NCBI RefSeq assembly: GCF_040702995.1
Contig: NZ_CP159992.1
Coordinates: 1,203,501-1,267,500, forward strand
Length of the DNA: 64,000 nucleotides
Direction of reading: 5' to 3'
Source of the DNA: Paenibacillus sp. AN1007
GTDB lineage: Bacteria > Bacillota > Bacilli > Paenibacillales > Paenibacillaceae
Shown piece after piece: positions 1-8,978 of the stretch. Position 1 is the first letter of the stretch, and every line of letters starts with the position of its first letter. The notes under the pieces were generated by a model. That model made no database searches. It had not been told where the DNA came from and saw nothing but the letters and a program-made list of their open reading frames with translations. The translations under genes and the position numbers were made by a program.

Positions 1-1
1 T

Positions 2-1072
2 GGAGTCAAACGGGCTCAGGGGGTGCGCAAACTCTCTTCTGGCCAGGATCATGAAGAACTGCTTCATGCTGGCGATCAGGTCCAAGTGCGGCTGAGCCTG
101 ACCATTCCCGGTTTTCTTCCTCTGCCTTACGTGGTTGTTCGTGAGATGCTGCATCGGCATAACGGGGAATCGTGGTCTTTTAAAGAAAGTCTGATCCCCA
201 GTATGCGGGGATCTGGTGAGCTGTCCTTCCAGACACCGCCGCTTGAGCGGGGGAAATATGTTTTTTCAGAGACGGAATGTGCCAGCGAGGATATCTTCGG
301 GCTGATTGAACACCGCGGGACTTTCAAAGCTATCGGAGAATTCCGCGTACTGCCTAGAACGGTATTCATTCCTTATTGGCAGCTCTATGATCGCAAGTCG
401 CGTTTGTCAGGTCCGCAGACGGCATTGACACGTTCACGCAGAGAAACAACCCAGATTAACGGTGTGCGCGACTATGTGTATGGGGATCGTCTTTCCCGCA
501 TTCACTGGAATGCGACAGCAAAGACAGGGAACTGGAAGTCCAAAGAGTTCGAACACGAGTCTGTGCCGAAAACCATTCTCGTTCTGGATGCAATGGCAGG
601 AAGCTATCCGCACGGAGAAGCATTTGAATTGGCCGTTTCCACCACAGCTTCCCTGCTGGATTACGGCACGAGGGAACGTATGGGGATGGGGTTGTTAACC
701 TTAGCTGAAAAGTCGTCCTTCATGCCTCCGAGTGAGAGTCCGATTGAGCGGCAAAAGATGATGCATCATCTGGTGGACATACAGGATAACGGTCAAGATG
801 CGTCCCTGCTGCCGGGTGTGGAGAAAATAGCTCGGCAATTCCCGCAAGGGGCATACTTTGTTGTCATTTCTCCGCAAAAAGACGAAAAAATACTTGAGGT
901 GCTCCGCTGGGCAGATACCCGCGGCATGACCCCATGTCATATACTGATCGACCCGGCGGAATCTCGTCGAAGCTCGGAATGGAATGCCATGCTGCGCGGC
1001 AGAGGCACGAGATCATTCACAGTTGCCCATCTGCAGGAGCTTCCAACGGTCATGGGGGGAGGTTCGGTATGA
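2..1072 (+). CDS. DUF58 domain protein (5' end outside window)
   Basis: The reading frame is open to the left edge, so the N-terminus is missing. A GTG at 23 is in frame but is probably internal, because DUF58 proteins normally begin with two membrane helices that are not present here. The diagnostic DUF58 block is visible as YVYGDRLSRIHWNATAKTG followed by KEFE. DUF58 proteins are usually encoded between a MoxR-type AAA ATPase and a membrane transglutaminase. The second partner is present directly downstream, overlapping by ATGA. The family's biochemical role is not settled; a link to cell-envelope or protein-complex assembly is inference from context. Confidence 0.88.
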   Translation, partial: GVKRAQGVRKLSSGQDHEELLHAGDQVQVRLSLTIPGFLPLPYVVVREMLHRHNGESWSFKESLIPSMRGSGELSFQTPPLERGKYVFSETECASEDIFGLIEHRGTFKAIGEFRVLPRTVFIPYWQLYDRKSRLSGPQTALTRSRRETTQINGVRDYVYGDRLSRIHWNATAKTGNWKSKEFEHESVPKTILVLDAMAGSYPHGEAFELAVSTTASLLDYGTRERMGMGLLTLAEKSSFMPPSESPIERQKMMHHLVDIQDNGQDASLLPGVEKIARQFPQGAYFVVISPQKDEKILEVLRWADTRGMTPCHILIDPAESRRSSEWNAMLRGRGTRSFTVAHLQELPTVMGGGSV

Positions 1073-3282
1073 GCGGCAGCAGACATGACAACTTGGGATT
1101 GAAAAGATCTTGGTACCACGCCGCATCCCTGCTCTGGATATTTCTGATTGCTCTGCAGTGGATATCGTTCACCCAGGAATCCTGGTATACCGAGACAACC
1201 TCGCTCGTGCTGTGGACGCTGGCAGCTGTAAGCATTCTGGAGGTTATTCTCCCTCTCAAAGTGCTGTATCGAGCGATCATCAAGGCCGTTGTTGTCGTAT
1301 ACATCTTGCATAAAACGTTGATTGATTACAGTGTGTATATTCCTTACGGCACGTTAACAGAGCGCATAGAGCAGTTTATTATGCATATGCCTCCGTATAT
1401 CTGGTTTTCTTTGTGTGCGTGGGTGATGTTAGAGGCGGCGATTCGCCTTGTGAATACAACCCGCCGGATTCTTGTGTTCCTGGGTGTTAATATTATATCC
1501 TTGGGCATCCTGGATTCCTTTACTCAGATTCCACTGTGGGTGGAGATTGCCTGGGTAATGTTTGCGGGCATGGGCTGGCTTGTATGCCAGCACTTCCGTA
1601 ATTATCAGCTGCAGTATCCGCAGGGATGGAAACGGTTGATTCGGTATCCTTACAAAATACTGGCGAATATTGCTATCATCTTTTCATTAATCATTGTGGC
1701 CAGTGTAAATATGCCGGAAATTCCGCCAACCTTGACGGACCCGTATACGGCATGGCGGAATTACACCGGAACAACGTCGAACCAAGCGGGGAACGGCGTA
1801 CTGGATATTCCGGCTGCAACCGAGTCTGGTTACAGTCGCGAGGACAATCAGCTTGGCGGAGGATTTAACTTTGATTACACGCCTGTGATGTCCATAACGA
1901 CCAGTGACCGCAGCTACTGGCGCGGTGAGACACGTTCGGAGTATACAGGAACAGGCTGGGATGAGCCCGGACGTGCGTCCATGGAAAATGTGTCAGCCAG
2001 TCAGACGCTGGCCAATGAGCAGGCCGGAAAAGTGAATACGAAACAGGTCACACAGAAAGTGACGATGTTGAATGATACAGTATATCCGATCATGTTTGGA
2101 GCGTACTCTATATCGCAGGTAAGCTCGGTGAACGGTGAAGAGCGCGCGAGCCGTATGCTTTGGAATGCAGAGCGGGCTGAACTGCATGTTGTAACGACAC
2201 GGCAGCAGCCGCAGTATCCTAAAAACTATACGGTTGTGTCAGAGGTGCCGATTATCGTAGAAGATGAGCTGCGTACCAAATCATCTGAAGCCCTCTATTC
2301 CAATAATCCGGCTGAGGACAAGTATTTGCAGCTTCCCTCCCGATTTCCTGAGCGGGTAAAAGACCTCGCTTCCGAGATTACGGCATCTGCAAAAACACCG
2401 TATGAAAAAGTGGCATTACTGCAAAACTATTTACAACAAAACTTTAATTACACCAACAATCCGGATCTGTCCCGAAAAGTGAGCAGCGACTTTGTCGAAG
2501 GTTTCTTATTTGATATTCGCGAAGGGTATTGCGATTACTTTTCTACTGCACTTGTGATGATGGCCCGGTCAGAAGGTATCCCGGCAAGATGGGTTAAGGG
2601 GTATGCACCTGGACAGATGTCGCTGAATTCCGATATGCAGGCTCCTCGTCAGCCTGGTGCACCTATCGAAACGACGTACACGGTAACCAATGCGGATGCT
2701 CACTCTTGGGCTGAAGTTTACTTTGGCGAGTACGGATGGATTCCGGTTGAAGCAACACCGGGATTTGATATGCCGCTGCTGACCGAAGCACCGGAGGTGC
2801 AGCCAGCTGACCAGCCAGCTGACCAGCCAGAGGAAGAACCGGTTCAAGAAGAAGAACAAACGCCGGCTCCCGAGCAGACGACTGCGGCGATTCCGACCTT
2901 TGTCATCTGGATTGCCGGTGCTGTAATCGTATTGTGGGTAGCTTACATGTTCTGGCGCAGCCGTCTTTCCCTGCGATTCCTGCTGCTCCGCCTGCGAACA
3001 GGCGGACCGCTGACACCTGAACAGAAGGTGCTGGCTGAGACAGAGCGCTGGATTCGTTATGCGAGAAGACGAGGCCTGACTCGCAGCGGGGACGAAACGC
3101 TCCGCGAGTCTGTAAACCGCTGGGGTCAGCTTAAACCGTCCGCTCGCGAGACATTGGAACAGCTGCTTATGAAGTTTGAACAGACCCGCTATAGTCCAGA
3201 GGCGGTAACCGCTGATGACTGGAAGGTTGTCTATCAGGCAGCCTTGAAGCTGCGGAAGGAATTGAAAGCGGAACGGGCTTAA
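1069..3282 (+). CDS. Membrane transglutaminase-like protein with C-terminal DUF4129
   Basis: 737 residues from the ATG at 1069, chosen because it overlaps the upstream stop as ATGA and follows GGGGGAGG; the frame is open further upstream. Several membrane helices fill about residues 15-220. An extracellular transglutaminase-like domain follows, with Cys488 in EGYCDYFSTA, His545 in DAHSWAEVYF and an acidic residue in WIPVEATPGF. A short QPAD repeat and an acidic, Pro-rich linker precede a last membrane helix (FVIWIAGAVIVLWVAYMFW) and a cytoplasmic DUF4129-like tail. The fold suits protein cross-linking or peptide cleavage at the outer membrane face. The substrate is unknown. It is co-transcribed with the DUF58 gene, and a terminator overlaps its stop. 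Confidence 0.9.
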   Translation: MSGSRHDNLGLKRSWYHAASLLWIFLIALQWISFTQESWYTETTSLVLWTLAAVSILEVILPLKVLYRAIIKAVVVVYILHKTLIDYSVYIPYGTLTERIEQFIMHMPPYIWFSLCAWVMLEAAIRLVNTTRRILVFLGVNIISLGILDSFTQIPLWVEIAWVMFAGMGWLVCQHFRNYQLQYPQGWKRLIRYPYKILANIAIIFSLIIVASVNMPEIPPTLTDPYTAWRNYTGTTSNQAGNGVLDIPAATESGYSREDNQLGGGFNFDYTPVMSITTSDRSYWRGETRSEYTGTGWDEPGRASMENVSASQTLANEQAGKVNTKQVTQKVTMLNDTVYPIMFGAYSISQVSSVNGEERASRMLWNAERAELHVVTTRQQPQYPKNYTVVSEVPIIVEDELRTKSSEALYSNNPAEDKYLQLPSRFPERVKDLASEITASAKTPYEKVALLQNYLQQNFNYTNNPDLSRKVSSDFVEGFLFDIREGYCDYFSTALVMMARSEGIPARWVKGYAPGQMSLNSDMQAPRQPGAPIETTYTVTNADAHSWAEVYFGEYGWIPVEATPGFDMPLLTEAPEVQPADQPADQPEEEPVQEEEQTPAPEQTTAAIPTFVIWIAGAVIVLWVAYMFWRSRLSLRFLLLRLRTGGPLTPEQKVLAETERWIRYARRRGLTRSGDETLRESVNRWGQLKPSARETLEQLLMKFEQTRYSPEAVTADDWKVVYQAALKLRKELKAERA

Positions 3283-3302
3283 GTACTGCCCGTCCCGTTT
3301 TT
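3272..3302 (+). terminator. Intrinsic terminator after the transglutaminase gene
   Basis: ACGGGC (3273-3278) pairs with GCCCGT (3288-3293), followed by CCCG and a T-run. The hairpin starts inside the last codons of the upstream gene and separates it from yqeG. Confidence 0.75.
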
Positions 3303-3391
3303 CCTTTTTTTCATAGCCATAAAGGCTGTTTGCATTTTCAGGAAAGACGGATTTGTGATATAGTGTGTCGTATGAAACTGAGGTGACTTCT

Positions 3392-3919
3392 TTGTTTAAA
3401 ATGTTACTGCCCAAGCTGCGTGTAGACACAGTTTTTGACATTAATCTGGAAGAGCTGTACGCTCAAGGGTATCGTGGAATCATAACTGACCTGGATAATA
3501 CGCTTGTTGGAGCAAAAGCACCTGATGCCACACCCGAATTGATCGAATGGTTCGCGCGTGTCAAAGAGGTGGGATTCAAGCTGATGATTGTGTCCAATAA
3601 CAATCTGAATCGGGTGTCCCTGTTTGCGACTCCGCTGGATATCCAGTTTGTGCATAGTGCACGCAAACCATCGAATGTACCGTTTCGTAAAGCAATGAAC
3701 ATGATGGAGCTGCCTCCCGAGAAAACCATTGTTGTGGGGGATCAAATGCTCACCGACGTTTACGGAGGGAACAGACTTGGACTATATACCGTTCTGGTGC
3801 TGCCGATTTCCATCGGAGATGAGGGATTCATGACCCGCTTTAATCGGAGAGTAGAACGAATTGCCCTGTCTAATTTGCGGAAGAAAGGCTTATGGCTTGA
3901 GGAGGAAAAGAAGAAATGA
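3392..3919 (+). CDS. yqeG: YqeG family HAD-type phosphatase
   Basis: About 175 residues from a TTG at 3392, preferred because GAGGTGA lies 7 bases upstream. An in-frame GTG at 3365 would make it longer and an ATG at 3401 shorter. HAD motif I is GIITDLDNTLVGA with the nucleophile and acid aspartates. Motif II is MIVSNNN, Lys is in ARKPSNVPF, and motif III is VVGDQMLTDVYGGN. The family is HAD subclass IIIA; the physiological substrate is uncertain. It overlaps yqeH by ATGA, as expected for the conserved yqeG-yqeH-aroE-yhbY-nadD operon. Confidence 0.92.
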   Translation: MFKMLLPKLRVDTVFDINLEELYAQGYRGIITDLDNTLVGAKAPDATPELIEWFARVKEVGFKLMIVSNNNLNRVSLFATPLDIQFVHSARKPSNVPFRKAMNMMELPPEKTIVVGDQMLTDVYGGNRLGLYTVLVLPISIGDEGFMTRFNRRVERIALSNLRKKGLWLEEEKKK

Positions 3920-5043
3920 CAGAACCGCATAACGGCAGTATTGCCGTAAGATGCAGTGGATGCGGCGTGAATCTGCAGACGGAAAATCCGGATCTGCCTG
4001 GATTTATTCCCGAGAAAGCACTTGACCGTGAACCGGTCATCTGCCAGCGCTGTTTCCGTATCAAAAATTATAACGAATCATCATCTGTCACAGTGGATCA
4101 GGATGAGTTCCTGGCTCTGCTCAGCAAAATCGGGGATAAGGATGCTTTGGTCATTCATATCGTTGATTTGTTTGATTTTGATGGCAGTATTATTTCGGGC
4201 CTGCAGCGCTTTGTTGGAAACAATCCGGTACTGCTAGCCGTGAACAAAACGGACTTGCTCCCTAAAGTAACCAACTGGAATAAAGTTCGGAACTGGGTGC
4301 AGAAGCAGGCGAAAGAACAGGGACTGCGAACGGTAGATGTTGTGCTGTGCAGTGCGAAGCAGAATCAAGGTTTTGATCGTCTGCTTGAGCTTGTTGGTAC
4401 GTACCGTGGAGATCGGGATGTGTATGTGGTCGGCGGAACCAATGTTGGTAAATCGACACTGATTAACCGCTTGATCCGAGACTACAGCGATCTGGAACAG
4501 GAATTGACAACATCGCGTTATCCGGGAACAACGCTGGATATGGTGAACATTCCGCTGGACGATGGAAAATATATCATTGATACGCCTGGAATTGTGTATC
4601 CATGGCGCTTCAGCGAGATCGTATCTCGTAAGGACCTTGCAGCGATTATGCCGGAGAAACCGCTTAAACCCGCGGTATATCAATTGAATTCCGGTCAGAC
4701 GCTGTTCTTTGGCGGTATGGCCCGGTTTGATTTTATTGAAGGCGATCGTCAATCGTTCACCTGCTTCATCAGTACTGCGCTGGATATTCATCGGACAAAA
4801 TTGGAGCGGGCAGATGATCTTTACCGTGATCACCTCGGAGAATTGCTTTCTCCGCCAACCCGTGAGAATGCCGCGGAGATGCCTGAATGGACGAGACATG
4901 AATTCCGGATCAAACGCGGCAGTCAGTCAGACGTATTCATCTCTGGTCTGGGCTGGATCAAGGTTAACGGAGATAACGGTGCTTTGGTGGCTGTCCATGT
5001 ACCAAAAGGGATTCGAGTACAGATTCGTCCTTCCCTGATCTAG
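3916..5043 (+). CDS. yqeH: Circularly permuted GTPase YqeH, 30S assembly factor
   Basis: 375 residues. A four-cysteine zinc site (CSGCG and CQRC) occupies the first 50 residues. The GTPase motifs appear in permuted order: G4 NKTDLLP, G5 SAKQNQG, then the P-loop GGTNVGKSTL, and finally G3 DTPG. This order is the signature of the YqeH/YlqF group. YqeH is required for small-subunit maturation in B. subtilis. The C-terminal third carries the RNA-interacting region. Its start overlaps yqeG (ATGA) behind GGAGGAAAAG. Confidence 0.96.
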   Translation: MTEPHNGSIAVRCSGCGVNLQTENPDLPGFIPEKALDREPVICQRCFRIKNYNESSSVTVDQDEFLALLSKIGDKDALVIHIVDLFDFDGSIISGLQRFVGNNPVLLAVNKTDLLPKVTNWNKVRNWVQKQAKEQGLRTVDVVLCSAKQNQGFDRLLELVGTYRGDRDVYVVGGTNVGKSTLINRLIRDYSDLEQELTTSRYPGTTLDMVNIPLDDGKYIIDTPGIVYPWRFSEIVSRKDLAAIMPEKPLKPAVYQLNSGQTLFFGGMARFDFIEGDRQSFTCFISTALDIHRTKLERADDLYRDHLGELLSPPTRENAAEMPEWTRHEFRIKRGSQSDVFISGLGWIKVNGDNGALVAVHVPKGIRVQIRPSLI

Positions 5044-5102
5044 TTTCTAGTTTGGGTACAAGCTTTACATTCAAACAAACGGATCAGATCGGAGGCGAGT
5101 TC

Positions 5103-5978
5103 ATGTCGACAGAGAACAAGTTCAATTCTTCACTTCCGCTGCTGCTTGGTGTGATGGGTGACCCGATTGCTCATTCCAAGTCACCGGCGATGCATAATGC
5201 GGCGTTAAAGGCAGCGGGTGTGCATGGAATGTACATGCCGCTTCATGTGCACCCCGATCAGCTGGAAGCTGCTGTTCGTGGAATCACTGCACTGGGCTAT
5301 CGTGGTGTTAATGTCACGATTCCGCATAAGGAGCAGGTGATGCAGTATCTCGATGTGATCGATGAAAGTGCACGCTTGATCGGGGCAGTGAATACAATCG
5401 TGAATGAAAATGGTACACTGACAGGGTACAATACAGACGGAATCGGATATGTACGTTCGCTGAAGGAGGAGGCTGTTCCTCAGATTGAAGGGAAACGAAT
5501 CGCAGTTCTCGGAGCAGGCGGCGCTGCAAGAGGTGTCATCTATGCACTTGCACTGGAGAAACCCGGACAGATCAGCATTCTGAATCGAACAGCGGACAGA
5601 GCGGTCAGTCTTGCTGCCGATTTGCAAAGTTATGATTTGGGGAATATTTCCGGAGGTGGCATGCAGGATGCTCAAGCTGTACTTGCTGCTGCTGATATCG
5701 TAATTAATACGACAGCAGCTGGTATGCATCCACACATGGATGAAGTGCCTGTTGATCCTGCATGGATTCGTGAAGGGGCAGCTGTCAGTGATCTGATCTA
5801 CAACCCGCTTGAGACTCGTCTGCTGCGTGAATCCCGTTTACGCGGCTGTACGGTACATGGCGGGCTGGGAATGTTTGTTTATCAAGGAGCTGTCGCATTT
5901 GAACACTGGCTTGGCATCTCGGCTCCGGTTGATGCGATGAGACGAGCAGTACTGGAAAGTTTTGAGAATAATAATTGA
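5103..5978 (+). CDS. aroE: Shikimate dehydrogenase
   Basis: 291 residues from the ATG at 5103, selected because GGAGGCGAG sits directly upstream; the frame is open 51 bases further. It reduces 3-dehydroshikimate to shikimate with NADPH in aromatic amino acid synthesis. Visible features are the substrate loop GDPIAHSKSPAMHN, the catalytic lysine in NVTIPHKEQV, NTDGIGY, the nucleotide loop VLGAGGAARG, and NRT for NADP preference. The C-terminal block GGLGMFVYQGAVAFEHW is typical. Length is normal. Confidence 0.97.
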   Translation: MSTENKFNSSLPLLLGVMGDPIAHSKSPAMHNAALKAAGVHGMYMPLHVHPDQLEAAVRGITALGYRGVNVTIPHKEQVMQYLDVIDESARLIGAVNTIVNENGTLTGYNTDGIGYVRSLKEEAVPQIEGKRIAVLGAGGAARGVIYALALEKPGQISILNRTADRAVSLAADLQSYDLGNISGGGMQDAQAVLAAADIVINTTAAGMHPHMDEVPVDPAWIREGAAVSDLIYNPLETRLLRESRLRGCTVHGGLGMFVYQGAVAFEHWLGISAPVDAMRRAVLESFENNN

Positions 5979-5983
5979 ACGGT

Positions 5984-6020
5984 CAGGTCCCTAAGCGGTT
6001 CATACGCTTAGGGTGACCTG
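5984..6020 (+). other. Strong intercistronic hairpin without T-run
   Basis: CCCTAAGCG pairs with CGCTTAGGG around a 7-base loop, extended by CAGGT/ACCTG. No U-tract follows, so it is more likely an mRNA processing or stability element between aroE and yhbY than an intrinsic terminator. Confidence 0.6.
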
Positions 6021-6046
6021 CTCAACATAAGGAGTATGGAGTATTC

Positions 6047-6340
6047 ATGTTAACTGGTAAACAAAAGCGTTTTTTGCGGTCACAAGCACATCATCTGACC
6101 CCTGTTTTTCAAATTGGCAAAGGGGGGACCAACGATCACTTGTTCCGCCACATTGAAGAGGCGATCGAAAAGCGTGAGCTGATGAAAGTGCAGGTGCTGA
6201 ACAACAATCTCGATGATAAAAACGAAATTGCTGCAGAGGTTGCTCGTGAAACAGGCAGCGAGCTTGTGCAGGTCATTGGAAGCACCATCATTCTGTACAA
6301 AGAATCGCGTGATAATAAACAAATCGAACTTCCAAGATAA
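6047..6340 (+). CDS. yhbY: YhbY/YqeI family ribosome-associated RNA-binding protein
   Basis: 97 residues, the full length of a single CRM domain. The N-terminal block LTGKQKRFLRSQAHHLTPVFQ leads into the RNA-binding loop IGKGGTND, which replaces the GxxG of KH-like folds. The family associates with pre-50S ribosomal subunits. The gene follows aroE after a hairpin and has AAGGAG upstream. It sits directly before nadD, as in B. subtilis yqeI. Confidence 0.95.
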   Translation: MLTGKQKRFLRSQAHHLTPVFQIGKGGTNDHLFRHIEEAIEKRELMKVQVLNNNLDDKNEIAAEVARETGSELVQVIGSTIILYKESRDNKQIELPR

Positions 6341-6354
6341 GGAGCGTGGCACGG

Positions 6355-6945
6355 GTGAAGATCGGCATCATGGGCGGTACGTTTGATCCGATCCACATGG
6401 GGCATCTGCTGGCAGCCGAAGCGGCACGGGATTCGCATGCATTGGATGAAATCTGGTTCATGCCCTCCCATGTCCCCCCTCACAAACCAGAAGCAGGTGC
6501 AGCTGGACAGCAGCGTCTGGAGATGACAAAGGCTGCTGTAAAAGATACTCCCCAGTATGAGGTATTAGGTATCGAAATGGAACTGGGAGGCGTATCTTAT
6601 ACGATAGATACGATGCGTGAATTATGGCGGCGTCACCCCGAACATGAATTTTATTTCATCATCGGAGCAGATATGGTGAATTATCTTCCCAAATGGGAAG
6701 AGATTGAAGTACTGGCGTCCAAAATGACCTTTATCGGTGTTGGACGCCCGGGCTTCCAGCTGCATCTGGACGATTTACCGGATGAACTGCAGGGACGGGT
6801 TCTGCTGGCCGAGATGCCGCTTGTCGATATTTCATCCACAGCCATTCGCAGACGTCTTGCGAGTGGACATTCGGTGCGGTTTATGATCCCGGATGCAGTT
6901 CATCAATATATTGTTAGGAGCGGTTTATATGGCACTAAGCCGTGA
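6355..6945 (+). CDS. nadD: Nicotinate-nucleotide adenylyltransferase
   Basis: 196 residues from a GTG at 6355. A GTG at 6346 is only one base from the AAGGAG, whereas 6355 has 10-base spacing and begins exactly at the conserved KIGIMGGTFDP. The enzyme converts nicotinate mononucleotide and ATP to deamido-NAD. The adenylyl-transfer motif GGTFDPIHMGHL and the second motif ISSTAIRRRL near the C-terminus are intact. Its 3' end overlaps the start of yqeK. Confidence 0.96.
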   Translation: MKIGIMGGTFDPIHMGHLLAAEAARDSHALDEIWFMPSHVPPHKPEAGAAGQQRLEMTKAAVKDTPQYEVLGIEMELGGVSYTIDTMRELWRRHPEHEFYFIIGADMVNYLPKWEEIEVLASKMTFIGVGRPGFQLHLDDLPDELQGRVLLAEMPLVDISSTAIRRRLASGHSVRFMIPDAVHQYIVRSGLYGTKP

Positions 6946-7495
6946 GGAATTAATAGAGGCTGTCTCCGCACAGATGCCAGCCAAGCGCTGGAAGCATACC
7001 CAGGGTGTCATGGAATCAGCAGTCGCTTTGGCAGAGAAGTATGGTGCTGATCCCGTAAAAGCAGATGTGGCAGCGATTCTGCATGACGTGGCCAAATATT
7101 GGCCGGTAGCGGAGATGGAAGCGGTCATTCGTGATAACGGATTAAATGCAGAACTTCTGCAGCATGATAAACAGCTCTGGCATTCGGAAGTGGGTGCTTT
7201 TGTAGCTGAACGTGATTATGGTGTGTCGGATTCTGAAATTATTCATGCGATTCGGTGGCATACTTCTGGTAGGGTAGGCATGAGTCTGTTAGACAAAGTG
7301 GTATGCCTTGCCGATTATATTGAGCCGGGACGTGATTTCCCGGGTGTAGAGTATATTCGTGAGCAGGCACAGCGCAGTCTGGAGGAAGGTTTGATCGCGG
7401 GGTTTGATTCGACAATCAGCCTGCTTCTTTCCCAGCGCCGTGTCATCTATCCGCTGACGGTGCTCTCACGTAATGACTTGATTGCACAATTATAG
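6929..7495 (+). CDS. yqeK: HD-domain phosphohydrolase YqeK (Ap4A hydrolase family)
   Basis: 188 residues from the ATG at 6929, behind TAGGAGCGG and overlapping nadD by 17 bases. The HD-domain metal ligands are visible: the first His in KHTQGVMESA, HD in AAILHDVAKYW, further histidines in QLWHSEVGAF and IRWHTSGR, and an Asp in CLADYIEPGRD. Characterised YqeK proteins are symmetric diadenosine tetraphosphatases. Placement beside nadD is conserved. Confidence 0.94.
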   Translation: MALSREELIEAVSAQMPAKRWKHTQGVMESAVALAEKYGADPVKADVAAILHDVAKYWPVAEMEAVIRDNGLNAELLQHDKQLWHSEVGAFVAERDYGVSDSEIIHAIRWHTSGRVGMSLLDKVVCLADYIEPGRDFPGVEYIREQAQRSLEEGLIAGFDSTISLLLSQRRVIYPLTVLSRNDLIAQL

Positions 7496-7512
7496 ATTAT
7501 GGAGGTTGGTTC

Positions 7513-7860
7513 ATGACGGTATCATCGAAAGAACTTATGAATATGGTGGTTGCTGCCGCTGACGATAAAAAAGCATCGAACATCGTAGCGCTTGACCTGA
7601 ATAATATCTCGCTCGTTGCCGATTATTTTGTAATCTGCCACGGTAACTCGGATACACAGGTGCAGGCTATTGCTGCCGAGATCCGCAAACAGGCTCACGC
7701 TGCCGGTGCGGTTATTAAAGGTATTGAAGGTATGGACTCTGCACGTTGGGTCCTGATGGATCTGGGCGATGTGGTCGTTCACGTCTTCCATCGCGATGAG
7801 CGCGAGTATTACAATATCGAGCGTCTCTGGTCTGATGCCAAAGTGGTGGAAACGGTATGA
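7513..7860 (+). CDS. rsfS: Ribosomal silencing factor RsfS
   Basis: 115 residues, the usual length. RsfS binds L14 on the 50S subunit and blocks subunit joining under poor growth conditions. Family blocks are visible: NISLVADYFVICHGNSDTQVQAIA, GIEGMDSARWVLMDLGDVVVHVFH and REYYNIERLW. TATGGAGG precedes the ATG. It overlaps the cvfB-like gene by ATGA, so the two are translationally coupled. Confidence 0.96.
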   Translation: MTVSSKELMNMVVAAADDKKASNIVALDLNNISLVADYFVICHGNSDTQVQAIAAEIRKQAHAAGAVIKGIEGMDSARWVLMDLGDVVVHVFHRDEREYYNIERLWSDAKVVETV

Positions 7861-8762
7861 GTTTGATCGCAGGAACAGTCGTCTCGCTGCCGGTTTCACG
7901 CGAAGTGTCTCCTTTTGGCTACTTTTTGACGACAGGATCGGAAGATGTACTGCTTCACTATACCGAGCTGACTCGGGAGATCAAGATTGGTGAAACACTG
8001 GAGGTTTTTGTATTCTTCGATACAGAAGATCGCCTCGCTGTTACGATGAAAAAACCTTACCTTACGCTGGGTGAGATGGCTAAACTGGTTGTAGCCGATG
8101 TGCATCCGCGTCTCGGCTGCTTTCTGGAGATGGGACTCGGTCGTCAGCTGCTGCTTCCGATTCGTGAACTGCCTGAACTCGAAGAACTTCGTCCTCAAGT
8201 AGGAGATGAAGTGTTCGTGATCATGGAACACGACAAACAGGGACGTCTGCGTGCCAAATTAGCCGGAGAACGGGAACTTGCACCTCTTGCCTTCCATGCT
8301 CCAACTACGTGGGTGAATGAGTGGGTGGAAGCGCTCGTGTACAAGCCGCTGCAGATGGGTACGTTTGTACTTGTAGACGGCGGAGTACTGGGCTTTGGGG
8401 CGATTGGTATGATCCATTCCTCCGAGCGCAGTCATATGCTGCGTTTGGGTGAGAAGGTGAAATGCCGGGTTACGCTCGTGCGTGAAGACGGCCGGGTGAA
8501 TCTGGCTATGACGCAGCGTAAAGAAGTTGGGCGTAATGAAGACGCAGACAAGCTGCTTGCATTCATGAAAGAACGTCCTATGGGCGGCATGCCGTATTCT
8601 GATGCGACTCCGCCTGATATTATCAAGCAGCGCTTCGGCATCAGCAAATCCGCGTTCAAACGTGCTCTCGGTAAGCTGATGAAGGATGGCCTGGTAGTAC
8701 AAAAGGAAAGCTGGACGTATCTGTCCGAATCTGCGCCCAAACCACAGCAGGAAGAGAAGTGA
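7857..8762 (+). CDS. cvfB: S1-domain RNA-binding protein, CvfB/YitL family
   Basis: 301 residues. It consists of tandem S1-like OB folds (for example SPFGYFLTTGSEDVLLHYTE near residue 20 and FVLVDGGVLGFGAIGMIHSSE near residue 170) and a C-terminal winged helix (DIIKQRFGISKSAFKRALGKL). This order matches CvfB of staphylococci, an RNA-binding regulator of virulence and RNA turnover. In B. subtilis this gene (yitL) lies elsewhere. Here it is coupled to rsfS by ATGA and separates it from the yqeM-like gene. Confidence 0.9.
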   Translation: MSLIAGTVVSLPVSREVSPFGYFLTTGSEDVLLHYTELTREIKIGETLEVFVFFDTEDRLAVTMKKPYLTLGEMAKLVVADVHPRLGCFLEMGLGRQLLLPIRELPELEELRPQVGDEVFVIMEHDKQGRLRAKLAGERELAPLAFHAPTTWVNEWVEALVYKPLQMGTFVLVDGGVLGFGAIGMIHSSERSHMLRLGEKVKCRVTLVREDGRVNLAMTQRKEVGRNEDADKLLAFMKERPMGGMPYSDATPPDIIKQRFGISKSAFKRALGKLMKDGLVVQKESWTYLSESAPKPQQEEK

Positions 8763-8878
8763 GTTTGGCGCAAACAGAGCAGTATGTATTTATTTAAGAG
8801 TGTTAAATGATTGCTCTGTACGAAGTAAATATAAAGTATTCGTTTCATAACCCCGAAGCATGATGCATTGGGTCGAGC

Positions 8879-8921
8879 AAAGCAGGGCCAGACTGGGTAA
8901 ACACCGGATGCCCTGCTTTTT
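8879..8921 (+). terminator. Intrinsic terminator after cvfB
   Basis: AAAGCAGGGC (8879-8888) pairs perfectly with GCCCTGCTTT (8910-8919), with the U-tract at the base of the stem. The 21-base loop is long. It would end the yqeG-cvfB transcript before the methyltransferase gene. Confidence 0.75.
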
Positions 8922-8978
8922 CTTTGGATTTGGATATCATCCGATTGAGGAAAATGAAATTGAAAGTGCGGTGCCGAC